The notes under the pieces were generated by a model. It did not search any database and was not told the DNA's origin. It worked only from the letters and a program-made list of their open reading frames with translations. Positions 27,963-35,837 of a stretch of DNA of 64,000 nucleotides are shown piece by piece. How positions within the stretch are numbered: position 1 is the first letter of the stretch; the number at the start of each line of letters is the position of its first letter. Origin of the DNA: Kluyvera sichuanensis (GTDB lineage: Bacteria > Pseudomonadota > Gammaproteobacteria > Enterobacterales > Enterobacteriaceae); assembly GCF_014218705.1 (NCBI RefSeq), contig NZ_JABBJF010000016.1:37914-101913 (forward strand), in the 5' to 3' direction. Made by a program: the position numbers and the translations under genes.

Positions 27963-28083
27963 GATGTAAACCCTTTCACTTAGTTGTTTGGATAAGGCGT
28001 TTTGCCTTGATGTGATAAATAATAGCCCTCACATCGTTCAACGAAAAGCGGAAGGATTTGTTGTCATCATTCAAATTAATTGA

Positions 28084-28641
28084 TTAATTTTTCAACTGCA
28101 TATCGACCCAGTCGCAGACCTCTCCAATATCGGGCTGCACCTGCTGATCGACGCAATACACAGCCCCCAGACGCATCGGTTCGGCCCGCTCGGCCAGCAG
28201 CGCCAGTTCGGGTAGATACTCTTCTCCGGGATGACCCGGCAAGCGCTGCGCTAACCGCTGAGCATAGCGCGCCACCGCGACCTCAGGAGAGATCTGGTTC
28301 CAGACTTCGATAATCCGCTCAACCCCGGCGTCCTGCACTAATCGCTGCAGCATCTCTTTAGGCTGGAAACCAAACCAGGCATCAATCACCCAGACACAGC
28401 CCGCCGGAGACTGTCCCACAATCGACCAGATAGCCTCGTAGGCAGCACAGCCGAGCTGGCGGTTGAAGGGGCGGTCGATATCGGTAAAGCGCGCCATAAA
28501 GGGCTCTTTGATTCCGTCGATTGTCAGCAGCGGCAAGCCAAAAGTCTGCGAAAGCTGACGGGCAATGGTGCTCTTTCCAGAGGCGGGTATGCCGTTCACC
28601 AGAATGACGGTTTTACAGTTTGGCGTAAGGTCTCTTTTCAT
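28084..28641 (-). CDS. P-loop kinase of the PTS cluster (AAA/zeta-like)
   Basis: A 185-residue P-loop NTPase with Walker A NGIPASGKST (about 16-25) and a DAWFGF segment where small-molecule kinases of the gluconokinase/chloramphenicol-phosphotransferase type have their catalytic Asp. A Gln/Arg-rich lid (ARYAQRLAQRLPGHPG) follows. It probably phosphorylates a small molecule. The substrate is unknown. It is the last gene of the operon and overlaps the EIIA gene (ATGA). No toxin-antitoxin partner is seen, so a zeta-toxin role is unlikely. Confidence 0.7.
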   Translation of the reverse strand: MKRDLTPNCKTVILVNGIPASGKSTIARQLSQTFGLPLLTIDGIKEPFMARFTDIDRPFNRQLGCAAYEAIWSIVGQSPAGCVWVIDAWFGFQPKEMLQRLVQDAGVERIIEVWNQISPEVAVARYAQRLAQRLPGHPGEEYLPELALLAERAEPMRLGAVYCVDQQVQPDIGEVCDWVDMQLKN

Positions 28642-29075
28642 AGCAGCGCCACAACCTCCTCTTTCGAGTTTGCTGCCCGCAGTTTGGCCATGCGTTCATC
28701 GTTATCCAGCAGCGAGATAATGGCGCGGATCCCCTCTTCAATATGCGCATTACTGTCCTGCGCGCCGAACATAATGACGATATCCGCGGCCTCGCTTTCG
28801 GCAAACCGAATCGGTTTCTCTAACAGCACCAGGCTAAAACAGTTCCGCTTCACGCCGCACTCAGGACGCGCATGCGGAATGGCAACCCCTTCGTCAAACA
28901 CGTAATACGCGCCGTGGTTCAGGGTGTTTTCAATAACGGCCTGGCCGTAATCAGCCGAGATATAGCCGTTTTCAATCAGCGGCGTGGCGGCCAGCTGGAT
29001 CACCTTCTGCCAGTCCGACTCAGTGACACCAACCTGAATAGCATCGGCTTCTATGAGTAGCTCTTTAATCGTCAT
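28638..29075 (-). CDS. PTS EIIA component (fructose/mannitol/UlaC type)
   Basis: A 145-residue EIIA of the PTS_EIIA_2 family. The phosphorylated His is in VAIPHARPE (about residue 68), followed by LVLLEKPIRF. It takes phosphate from HPr and passes it to the IIB protein of the cluster. The ATG at 29075 with GGGAG upstream is preferred over a GTG two codons earlier. It overlaps the kinase gene downstream. Confidence 0.9.
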   Translation of the reverse strand: MTIKELLIEADAIQVGVTESDWQKVIQLAATPLIENGYISADYGQAVIENTLNHGAYYVFDEGVAIPHARPECGVKRNCFSLVLLEKPIRFAESEAADIVIMFGAQDSNAHIEEGIRAIISLLDNDERMAKLRAANSKEEVVALL

Positions 29076-29084
29076 ACCCACTCC

Positions 29085-29354
29085 CTAAATGTTACGGCGA
29101 ATAATGTTGCGTAATTCATCGATACGGATAAACAGAGCGTCAATTTCCTGTCGGTGCGTTTTGCTTTTGGCATATACCGACAATGCCCGGTTATAAATCA
29201 GCATTAATGCTTTCTGTATCTCGCCATCACTCGGGTTACCCTGTAATTCACCTTCTAATCGGGATATTTCCACCGCCAGCAGAAGCGACTGTTCATCATA
29301 ATCTTCCGACGGACTATCTTGCTTTTTCCACAACGTTTTCAATGATTCAAACAT
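29085..29354 (-). CDS. Unrecognised 89-residue protein within the PTS operon
   Basis: Not recognised. The protein is charged and predicted mostly helical: an N-terminal amphipathic stretch (MFESLKTLWKKQ), then LLLAVEISRLEGELQ and a long C-terminal helix with RQEIDALFIRIDELRNIIRR. No signal peptide, membrane segment or Cys/His metal motif is seen. It lies between the aldolase and EIIA genes with a 9-base gap to EIIA, so it is co-transcribed. A regulatory or scaffold role is only a guess. Confidence 0.7.
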   Translation of the reverse strand: MFESLKTLWKKQDSPSEDYDEQSLLLAVEISRLEGELQGNPSDGEIQKALMLIYNRALSVYAKSKTHRQEIDALFIRIDELRNIIRRNI

Positions 29355-29413
29355 AGCGAATCCCCTCCCTGATGAACAACAGGGTAACGAAATATCGAGT
29401 AATAAAGAGACGT

Positions 29414-30256
29414 TTATTTAAATAAAGCGATCTTTTCCATTAATACATGAGTGACGGCATTATTTGCTGGAATTAAAAACTTCCGCACGCTGTCATTCAC
29501 TTTGCCTTTTTCAAAGGCGGTTTTACATTGATCAACCCACTGCACATTCATTTCTGTGCCGACGTTAACCTTGTTAATGCCCTCAGTCACCGCCAGGCGC
29601 ATATCCTCATCGCTCACGCCGGTGCCGCCGTGCAACACCAGAGGCACGCCGGTTGCCGCACTAATATCCTTAAGCCGCTGGTGCTGGATTTTTGCCTTGC
29701 CGGTATACAGCCCGTGCACCGTCCCCACGGAGACCGCCAGCATATCGACCTGGGTTTCATCGACGAAGCGTTTGGCGTCCTCTACCGTGGTGAAGCAGAT
29801 ATCCTCTACGGCGACGGCTTTGCCGTCTTCAGAGCCACCAATGGCGCCCAGCTCCCCCTCAACCGTAATATTACGCGGGCGCGCCATTTCAACCACGATG
29901 CGCGTGTTGCCAATATTCTCCTCCAGGTTGAGATGGGAACCGTCATACATCACCGACGAGAACCCAGCGTTCATTGCCGTTTCAATGGCGCTGATATCCG
30001 AGCAGTGATCCAGATGCAGGCAGGTTGGCACATTTTCACTTTCGGCCAGCGAGCTAACGGCATCCACGAGTAAACGATAGCCTAAATATTCCGCCGTCCC
30101 GGTGGAGATTTGGATCATTAGCGGGCTGTTACTCTGCTGCGCGGCTTTGAAAAACGCGGGCAGCATTTCAATACAGTGCAAATTAAACGACCCGATGGCT
30201 TTAAAATTTCTCTGCTGGGCAATATTAAGAATATCGTTGAAGTTATACAGACTCAT
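29414..30256 (-). CDS. Class II ketose-bisphosphate aldolase (GatY/KbaY/FbaA type)
   Basis: A 280-residue Zn-dependent aldolase. The zinc ligands are in LHLDHCSD, GTVHGLY and LHGGTG, and GTEMNVQW fits the phosphate-binding loop. Members split fructose- or tagatose-1,6-bisphosphate to DHAP and glyceraldehyde-3-phosphate. It probably cleaves the bisphosphate made by the PFK-like enzyme of the cluster. Its start overlaps the end of the IIC gene by 14 bases. Stereospecificity cannot be read from the sequence. Confidence 0.9.
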   Translation of the reverse strand: MSLYNFNDILNIAQQRNFKAIGSFNLHCIEMLPAFFKAAQQSNSPLMIQISTGTAEYLGYRLLVDAVSSLAESENVPTCLHLDHCSDISAIETAMNAGFSSVMYDGSHLNLEENIGNTRIVVEMARPRNITVEGELGAIGGSEDGKAVAVEDICFTTVEDAKRFVDETQVDMLAVSVGTVHGLYTGKAKIQHQRLKDISAATGVPLVLHGGTGVSDEDMRLAVTEGINKVNVGTEMNVQWVDQCKTAFEKGKVNDSVRKFLIPANNAVTHVLMEKIALFK

Positions 30257-31610
30257 GAACGTTTTCCCCTTTCGGCTTAGCTGATTTACCGTTTACAAAC
30301 CATGCCAGTGCGGCGACAAAGACAATAAACAACGCGACAAATAACCAGTTATTCTGGAAGGCGTGGCCTAATACCAGCCCAGAACTAATCACATCCGAAT
30401 CGCTGAACGTCACGCCGGTAAAGCCGTAACTTTCAAGCATCGGCACCAGAATGGCGGGCAGGAAGGTGATAAACAGCCCGTGCACCACACCGCCAATCAT
30501 CGCCCCGCGACGACCGCCCAACGCATTGCCAAATACACCCGCCGTGCCGCCCGCAAAGAAGTTAGTGAGCAGGCCGGGCAGAATCATCGCCAGACCGAAC
30601 ATCGGGAAGACCAGCATGCCGATGATCGAACCGACCGTTGTTGCCAGGAAGCCAACAATCACGGCATTTGGCGCATAAGGGAACAGTACCGGGCAGTCCA
30701 GCGCTGGTTTGGCATCAGGGACGATGCGCATTGCAATCCCGCGAAACGCTGGCACCAGTTCATTGAGCAGCAGGCGCACGCCGCTATAGAGAACGAAGAC
30801 CCCGGCTACAAACTGGATGGACTGCATAAAGGCGTACATCAGGTAGTTAATGCCGTTAGAGAACTGGCCGATATATGCCGGGCCTGCTGCCAATGCCGGA
30901 ATGAGGTACATCGGCACCATGACCACTGCCATAGCGAGATAGGTGTCCTGCAGAAACTTGAAGTTATCCGGTAATTCAAGATCTTCCGTGGAGCGAGAGC
31001 CTTTGCCGACCACTTTAGCGACCGCCGCCTGCACCAGGTAACCAATGGTGCAGAAGTGCCCCAGCGCGACGTCATCTGAGCCGGTGATCCGCCGCACCAC
31101 CGGTTGCGCCAGCGCGGGCATCAGTACCGCCATTACGCCGCCGAAGATCCCGCCGGTCAAAATCAGCGGCAGCCCCGTCAGCCCGGCTTTATAGCCGATA
31201 ACGGCACCAATAGTCGCCATCCACAGCAGCGCCTGGCCAGTCAGGAAGATATATTTCAGTGGCGTCAGGCGAGCGATGATGATGTTGACGGCAAAAATCA
31301 CCAGCAGGGTCAGCGCCACCTCGGAACCCAACTCACGATTAGCTAAACCGGCAATCGCCGCGACATCGGTAATGTAACCCTTCATGCCAAAGCCCTGAGT
31401 GAAGATGTCATTCAGGAACGTCAGCGTGGCCACAATGATGTTGATACCGGCCATCATGATTAAAAAACCGAGCAGGGTTTTAAATGTGCCCTCAGCCGTC
31501 TTGCCCGGTGATTTTTTCTGTAGGATAAGCCCCAGCATCGCAATAAAGGCGATGAGTATTGAAGCCTGGCCGAGCAAATCTTTGACGATAAACTCAACGA
31601 CACTATTCAT
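30243..31610 (-). CDS. PTS EIIC component (SgaT/UlaA family)
   Basis: A 455-residue integral membrane permease with about 10-11 hydrophobic segments. It belongs to the ascorbate-type (AG) superfamily by GTFKTLLGFLIMMAGINII, LTGQALLWMATIG, YAPNAVIVGF and GGTAGVFGNALGGRRGA. It moves sugar across the membrane while IIB phosphorylates it. Since UlaA relatives carry different substrates, ascorbate should not be assumed: the ula catabolic enzymes (UlaG, UlaD-F) are not present here. Start overlaps IIB by 8 bases. Confidence 0.9.
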   Translation of the reverse strand: MNSVVEFIVKDLLGQASILIAFIAMLGLILQKKSPGKTAEGTFKTLLGFLIMMAGINIIVATLTFLNDIFTQGFGMKGYITDVAAIAGLANRELGSEVALTLLVIFAVNIIIARLTPLKYIFLTGQALLWMATIGAVIGYKAGLTGLPLILTGGIFGGVMAVLMPALAQPVVRRITGSDDVALGHFCTIGYLVQAAVAKVVGKGSRSTEDLELPDNFKFLQDTYLAMAVVMVPMYLIPALAAGPAYIGQFSNGINYLMYAFMQSIQFVAGVFVLYSGVRLLLNELVPAFRGIAMRIVPDAKPALDCPVLFPYAPNAVIVGFLATTVGSIIGMLVFPMFGLAMILPGLLTNFFAGGTAGVFGNALGGRRGAMIGGVVHGLFITFLPAILVPMLESYGFTGVTFSDSDVISSGLVLGHAFQNNWLFVALFIVFVAALAWFVNGKSAKPKGENVHESV

Positions 31611-31917
31611 AGTCGGCTACCTGTAAATTACGTTCATTTAAAAACGCGACAATCTTTTGTTCGATCTCATCTTTGTCCGTCAGTTTATTTAAAATCACCA
31701 CGCGTTTTATCTCTTCTTCGCTGGCATCGGCTGTCAGAATATCGGCAAAGGTTTTTTGCGTCAGAATCATGTCAGATTTAAATGCCCCGGCCTCCGATAC
31801 CGTGGTGTGTTCAATATGCGCCGGAATTTCCAGTTTTTTTAAAACGGCCTTGGCGGTCATTTCAATAGCAAAGCTTGAGCCGAGGCCGCAGCCACATACG
31901 CAGAGAATTTTCAGCAT
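31603..31917 (-). CDS. PTS EIIB component (galactitol/ascorbate type)
   Basis: A 104-residue IIB protein. The phosphocysteine is in the start motif KILCVCGCGLGSSF (Cys6, Cys8 and Cys10 by count, with the Cys before GLGSS as the usual acceptor). It passes phosphate from EIIA to sugar bound by EIIC. The ATG at 31917 follows GAGGAG. An upstream start adds five codons. It follows the PFK-like gene after 11 bases. Confidence 0.9.
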   Translation of the reverse strand: MLKILCVCGCGLGSSFAIEMTAKAVLKKLEIPAHIEHTTVSEAGAFKSDMILTQKTFADILTADASEEEIKRVVILNKLTDKDEIEQKIVAFLNERNLQVADYE

Positions 31918-31928
31918 GTAGGGTCTCC

Positions 31929-32909
31929 TCAAATTATATTGAGTTGTTTGGCAAGTTTATAATAATGTCCGTCGGTATCAACCAGACGTTTTTTCATACT
32001 GACTAAATCAATCGGAATAGGTTTATTGCTTGAATTAATAATAACGGCTTTATTTCTCATACCAGATTGAATACAGCGAACCACTTCATTCGCCATAATG
32101 GTACCCTGATAAATCTCCTCACAGGTCGGGTCGCCACTGCGTAAACCGTAACCAATGATGGTTTTGCGGATACGCACGCCAATACGCGGTTCGAGTTGTT
32201 TTATCATGGTATCTATTGCGCCCTGAAAGCCCGGAGAGTACTCGCGGGTGTAGCCTTCAGAGCACAGAATAACGACGCTATTCTGGCTAGCCAGTTTTTG
32301 CTTAATACGCTCTGCCAGAGCGTCCAGAGGGATCTGCGCTTCTGGAATCAGCGCAATATCGGCGTTCGATTTTATCGCCGATTGTAGCGTTAACTCGCCG
32401 CAGTAACCGCCCAGAATCTCCGCCATAAAAACGCGCCCGGGAAGTGCCCTGCCGGTATTTCTTAAGCGCGATACCTCTTTGATAATTTGCTCGCAGGCGG
32501 TAGAAAAGCCAATGGTGTAGTCGCTGCCATAAACATCATTATCGATCGTCATACCGACGCCAAAGCAGTTAATATCAAATTCGCTGAGCGTATTCAGGAA
32601 TTGCAGACTGCCATCACCGCCAGCCATAATCAGCACATCAATCCGTAACGACTTTATTTTCTTCGCAATGGTTTCATACTCACTGCGCTGTAAATTTCGC
32701 GCTGTACGGCCAGACGTAATAAGTGGAATAGAGGAAATAGAAAAATCCACTAAATCTGACCAGGAGACCTCCCGGTGATTTTTATCTAATAAACCCGGTA
32801 TGCCACCGTTAAATAGCGTGATCTGTGCACAGGCAAGTCTCGCGACCTGAAAAATAAAATTATTTATTCCAGAGACATCTCCACCGCTAATGACAATACC
32901 GATTTTCAT
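31929..32909 (-). CDS. Divergent phosphofructokinase-like sugar-phosphate kinase
   Basis: A 326-residue PfkA-family protein, first gene of the PTS operon. ATP-site motifs SGGDVSGIN and GGDGS and the catalytic TIDND (two Asp) are kept. Compared with PfkA at 4934-5896, the Arg of MGRYCG is Gly (LGGYCG) and the His of LGHIQRGG is Tyr (IGYGLRSG), while the phosphate-binding Arg residues matching R162, R243 and R252 are retained. It may therefore bind another ketose-6-phosphate or a ketose-1-phosphate. The context (PTS plus bisphosphate aldolase) supports a bisphosphate-forming kinase. Substrate unknown. Confidence 0.88.
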   Translation of the reverse strand: MKIGIVISGGDVSGINNFIFQVARLACAQITLFNGGIPGLLDKNHREVSWSDLVDFSISSIPLITSGRTARNLQRSEYETIAKKIKSLRIDVLIMAGGDGSLQFLNTLSEFDINCFGVGMTIDNDVYGSDYTIGFSTACEQIIKEVSRLRNTGRALPGRVFMAEILGGYCGELTLQSAIKSNADIALIPEAQIPLDALAERIKQKLASQNSVVILCSEGYTREYSPGFQGAIDTMIKQLEPRIGVRIRKTIIGYGLRSGDPTCEEIYQGTIMANEVVRCIQSGMRNKAVIINSSNKPIPIDLVSMKKRLVDTDGHYYKLAKQLNII

Positions 32910-33252
32910 CTTCTGCCCTCACCTGTTTCCGTGAAAGCATTTTTCCCTGACTTCAAGACCTCTATTTGCAACGAAGATCACATAATAGCGATAATTTAAG
33001 TCAGGCCTAATATTGACACATAATAAAAAACGGTGTTTTTTGTGATTTAAATCTCATTTTTAAAATGAGATCACAACGACATTTACTAATTAAAAACTTT
33101 AATTATCAGGAAGTTATTTTATGGGCAAATACCCGTAAATAAACAAATGGTTTTCAGGGTTAGTGACGTTTTTATGAGAGAGCAAAAATGTGAACATCGA
33201 CACATAATTTTGTCTTAAGAAGGGAGTGATGCGTGGGGATCTTTAGCAGAAA
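32910..33252. promoter_or_regulatory. Control region of the PTS operon with CRP-like sites and repeats
   Basis: This AT-rich gap of 343 bases holds no gene. TGTGA-TTTAAA-TCTCA (33041-33056) matches nine of ten CRP bases, and ATCACAA at 33070-33076 together with CTCATTTTTAAAATGAG (33053-33069) makes an interleaved inverted repeat. GACACATAAT occurs twice, near 33015 and near 33200. These may be sites for CRP and for a specific regulator, but no regulator gene lies inside the operon. Confidence 0.5.
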
Positions 33253-33280
33253 CAAAAAAAGCGCCCCTGGGGCGCTCTTT
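33253..33280 (-). terminator. Terminator after the second small periplasmic protein gene
   Basis: AGCGCCCC/GGGGCGCT stem with an A-run on the plus strand that reads as a T-run for the minus-strand gene. It is the duplicate of the one at 27708. Confidence 0.8.
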
Positions 33281-33297
33281 CTACAGGTGCTTTTCGC

Positions 33298-33510
33298 TTA
33301 TTTATTCAGCTGTGCGGTCATGTGCACACGGTTACCGGTAAACGCTTCGGTAATTTTATAAGACGATGCGCCTGCAGCCTGTGCCTGAGCGGCGATTTTA
33401 GCTTCTGCACCATCCATTGTGGAGGCTGTTGCGGTCACGGTCTGAGCAGCGAAGGTACCGAAAGAAGCGGAGAGTGCGATAACTGCGACAAAAGTTTTGA
33501 TACTTTTCAT
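33298..33510 (-). CDS. BhsA/McbA/YhcN-like periplasmic protein (DUF1471), copy 2
   Basis: A 70-residue protein identical to the copy at 27750-27962 except Ser for Ala at residue 14. Signal peptide (MKSIKTFVAVIALSASFGTFA) and the DUF1471 core are as described there. Its leader and terminator are also duplicated, so both copies probably respond to the same signal. The duplication flanks the PTS operon. The first 20 residues differ only in the signal peptide, so the mature proteins are the same. Confidence 0.85.
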   Translation of the reverse strand: MKSIKTFVAVIALSASFGTFAAQTVTATASTMDGAEAKIAAQAQAAGASSYKITEAFTGNRVHMTAQLNK

Positions 33511-33639
33511 GATATAAACCCTTTCACTTGGTTGTTTGGATAAGGCGCGTTGCCTTGATGTGATAAATAGTAGGCCACATTCTCATCAACTAATAGCGGA
33601 ATGATTTGCATTTATCTTTCAATTTTTTTGAGATAGAAA

Positions 33640-34161
33640 ATGTTATTAAGTCAGGATCTAAAAGGTTTACTGGAGAGTCGAAGAAAACCGCTGTCGGCGG
33701 GCGACTGGCTTCTCCATCAGGGGGAGATGCAAAGCTATTTTTACTATTTGCATCATGGTGTTGTTCGCGCGGTTTATCACTCAGACCAGGGCGTGGAGCG
33801 GGTAAAAGAGTTCTATTTTTCGGGGGAGTGCTGCTTTTTATATCTCAACTGGTTAACGGCTACCCCTGCTGATTACAGCCTGCAGGCGCTCGCGGCGGGA
33901 GAGGTCAGTGAAGTTCCCCTCTCTTTTCTGGATGCCGCCGAAAATCAGGACTGCAAAATGCAGCTTCTCGTTCAGCAACTTATCTACAAAGAAAAAAAGG
34001 AGCAGATGCTGTTGCTCAATACCCCTGAGCAACGCTATCGGTATATTCAGAGCCAGTTCCCGGGCTGGGAGTCACAGCTTACGCAACGGGATCTCGCCAG
34101 CTATATCGGGATTACGCCAGTCAGTCTTTCGCGCATTCGCCAACGTCTTAACAAAGGTTAA
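33640..34161 (+). CDS. Short Crp/Fnr-type regulator
   Basis: A 173-residue protein with an N-terminal cyclic-nucleotide-binding fold (about 10-110: SAGDWLLHQGEMQSYFYYLH, then a strand EFYFSGECCFLYL) and a short C-terminal HTH (QLTQRDLASYIGITPVSLSR). The glycine- and arginine-rich cAMP pocket of Crp is not evident, and there is no Fnr-type N-terminal Cys cluster, so the signal is unknown. The gene is followed after 11 bases by a YgjV-family gene, which suggests a linked function. Confidence 0.8.
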   Translation: MLLSQDLKGLLESRRKPLSAGDWLLHQGEMQSYFYYLHHGVVRAVYHSDQGVERVKEFYFSGECCFLYLNWLTATPADYSLQALAAGEVSEVPLSFLDAAENQDCKMQLLVQQLIYKEKKEQMLLLNTPEQRYRYIQSQFPGWESQLTQRDLASYIGITPVSLSRIRQRLNKG

Positions 34162-34172
34162 CGCCATCGCCG

Positions 34173-34730
34173 ATGGCGTCACTTATTGTTCCGCCATTCA
34201 TTTGTGCAATGGCGTCCGTTATGACCACATTTCTTGTTTCCCAGATCCTTGCTGGCATCAGTTTTGGGCTGGATATTTCTGCCTTTCACTTTCGTCACCG
34301 AACCATGACGCTCACCCTTCTTGCCGGCTCAACCAGCCTGCTGGCGCTCCATTTTTATCTGCTGGAGCAGCCTGTGGCATCCGGGTTGATGACGATTGCG
34401 GCTTGCCGCTTTACGGCAGCGATCCTGACGCAGCGTCTATGGGCAATGTGGGTATTTATGGCGGCGTCGTTAATCTGTAGCGCCTGTTTCTGGCAGGGAA
34501 TGACAAACCTGTTGCCGTTGGCCGGCAGCCTGCTGATGACCTTCGCCTCTTTTCAGGATAAAACCAATAAACTGCGAGGATACACGCTGGGAGGCAGTTT
34601 ATGCTGGGTGCTAAACAATGTGATTGTCGGTTCGCCGATGGCTATCATCATGGAGATGGCGTTTTCAGGCAGCATTTTGCTGGCTGCCTGGCGTCATTAC
34701 TCCGTCAATAAGCGCTCTGGGTGGGTATAA
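34173..34730 (+). CDS. YgjV-family inner-membrane protein
   Basis: A membrane protein of up to 185 residues with about six hydrophobic segments. It resembles the YgjV family in length and in segments such as [30 protein letters not shown] and [11 protein letters not shown]. Function of the family is unknown. The true start is uncertain: ATG at 34218 (MTTFLVSQ) would match the family start better than 34173, and neither has a strong ribosome-binding site. Its last 34 bases overlap the end of fdhD on the other strand. Confidence 0.72.
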   Translation: MASLIVPPFICAMASVMTTFLVSQILAGISFGLDISAFHFRHRTMTLTLLAGSTSLLALHFYLLEQPVASGLMTIAACRFTAAILTQRLWAMWVFMAASLICSACFWQGMTNLLPLAGSLLMTFASFQDKTNKLRGYTLGGSLCWVLNNVIVGSPMAIIMEMAFSGSILLAAWRHYSVNKRSGWV

Positions 34731-35530
34731 ATCGTCGCTCTGCCCGGCTTGCAAAAACCCACCAGCGTCAGGTTGCAACGCTCGGCAACTTCCACCGCCA
34801 ATGTAGTAGCTGCAGAGACCGCAAACAAAATCTCAACGCCACACATGGCTGACTTCTGCACCATTTCATAGCTGGCGCGGCTGGAAACCAGCGCAGCGCC
34901 TCGCTGCCAGCGCATGCCTTCTTGCGCACGGTGGCCCAGCAGTTTATCCAGCGCCACGTGGCGGCCCACGTCTTCATGGCCGCCCGCCAGTTCGCCCGAC
35001 GGCATCACCCAGGCCGCCGCATGGGTGCAGCCCGTTTCACGGCCAACCGGTTGCACATCGTTTAAGTGTCTGAGCGCATGGTCAAGGTGGGCCAGGTCGA
35101 AGGTCTGGCTGAAAGGTAGCGGCTGAATAGGCTTACCGATATCGTTAAGCTGTTCAACGCCGCAGACGCCGCACCCGGTACGCCCGGCAAGCGCGCGACG
35201 GCGCTCTTTGAGCCCCATAAAGCGACGGCTGGAGAGTTCGATTCTGACTTCCACGCCGTTACAGGCCGGCACCACGTCCATGCCGAAAATTTCACGCGGG
35301 TGTTCGATAATGCCCTCAGACAGAGAAAAGCCAATCGCAAATGCTTCGAGGTCTTTCGGCGTCGCCATCATCACGACGTGGGAAATGCCGTTGTAGACCA
35401 GCGCAACGGGAACTTCTTCAGCAAGAATATCCTGTGTCGGTTGCATAATTTTTGGCCTTCTGAAGACGGAACGCTCGACCGCGCCAATTAGCTGCAACGA
35501 GGGTTCGACTTCATCTTTAACATTAAACAC
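34697..35530 (-). CDS. fdhD: FdhD, sulfurtransferase for formate dehydrogenase
   Basis: FdhD transfers sulfur from IscS to the molybdenum cofactor before insertion into formate dehydrogenases. [20 protein letters not shown], the [10 protein letters not shown] motif with its two catalytic Cys, and [17 protein letters not shown] are diagnostic. GTG at 35530 is chosen because it gives 277 residues, the E. coli length. A TTG at 35557 is the alternative. The N-terminus diverges from E. coli. Divergent from fdoG, which its product serves. Confidence 0.94.
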   Translation of the reverse strand: MFNVKDEVEPSLQLIGAVERSVFRRPKIMQPTQDILAEEVPVALVYNGISHVVMMATPKDLEAFAIGFSLSEGIIEHPREIFGMDVVPACNGVEVRIELSSRRFMGLKERRRALAGRTGCGVCGVEQLNDIGKPIQPLPFSQTFDLAHLDHALRHLNDVQPVGRETGCTHAAAWVMPSGELAGGHEDVGRHVALDKLLGHRAQEGMRWQRGAALVSSRASYEMVQKSAMCGVEILFAVSAATTLAVEVAERCNLTLVGFCKPGRATIYTHPERLLTE

Positions 35531-35837
35531 GGCAAGTACTCTGAACGACTTCAACAATAAGGGGCGTCTATTCCATCACAACAGGAGGGAATTGAGGCTT
35601 ATTATGGATCAACTTTGTGGTGCAATAACGCACAGTGCGCATTTTTTAGCGACATTCTGCTACAAAAAGTCTGTGTAAACTATAGGTACTACCTTGTGGT
35701 TATCTTCGTTAATCACCCGCCAAAGTAACGCGATAAACTGAGTTAAATGTGATAAATCTCACGATTCAATGTTAATCCGCGCAAAATCCATTCACCTATC
35801 ATTAACCGCATTGGAACAAGCCTACCGATATTGTGGT
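35531..35837. other. Upstream region of fdoG and fdhD
   Basis: An AT-rich divergent promoter region. Several TATAAT-like stretches are present (for example TATAGG near 35680), but no perfect FNR (TTGAT-N4-ATCAA) or NarL cluster was found by eye. No gene is seen. Confidence 0.4.

Larger units (their letters stand above)
27708..28025. repeat. Direct repeat, left copy (small gene with its terminator and leader)
   Basis: The terminator, the coding region and the leader (GATATAAACCC-like, GTTGTTTGGATAAGGCG) are shared almost base for base with 33253-33570 in the same orientation. Similarity fades upstream of about 28025. Confidence 0.85.
33253..33570. repeat. Direct repeat, right copy
   Basis: Second copy of the segment at 27708-28025, same orientation, covering terminator, gene and leader, with scattered single-base differences (for example GATGTAAACC versus GATATAAACC upstream of the start). 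Confidence 0.85.

Noticed and set aside
28084..28641. Zeta toxin gene
   Set aside because: The P-loop is similar, but there is no epsilon-type antitoxin beside it and it is overlapped by the EIIA gene of a metabolic operon.
30243..31610. Ascorbate-specific PTS permease
   Set aside because: The family is UlaA-like, but ulaD-F, ulaG and ulaR-type genes are missing from the cluster. Sugar specificity was left open.
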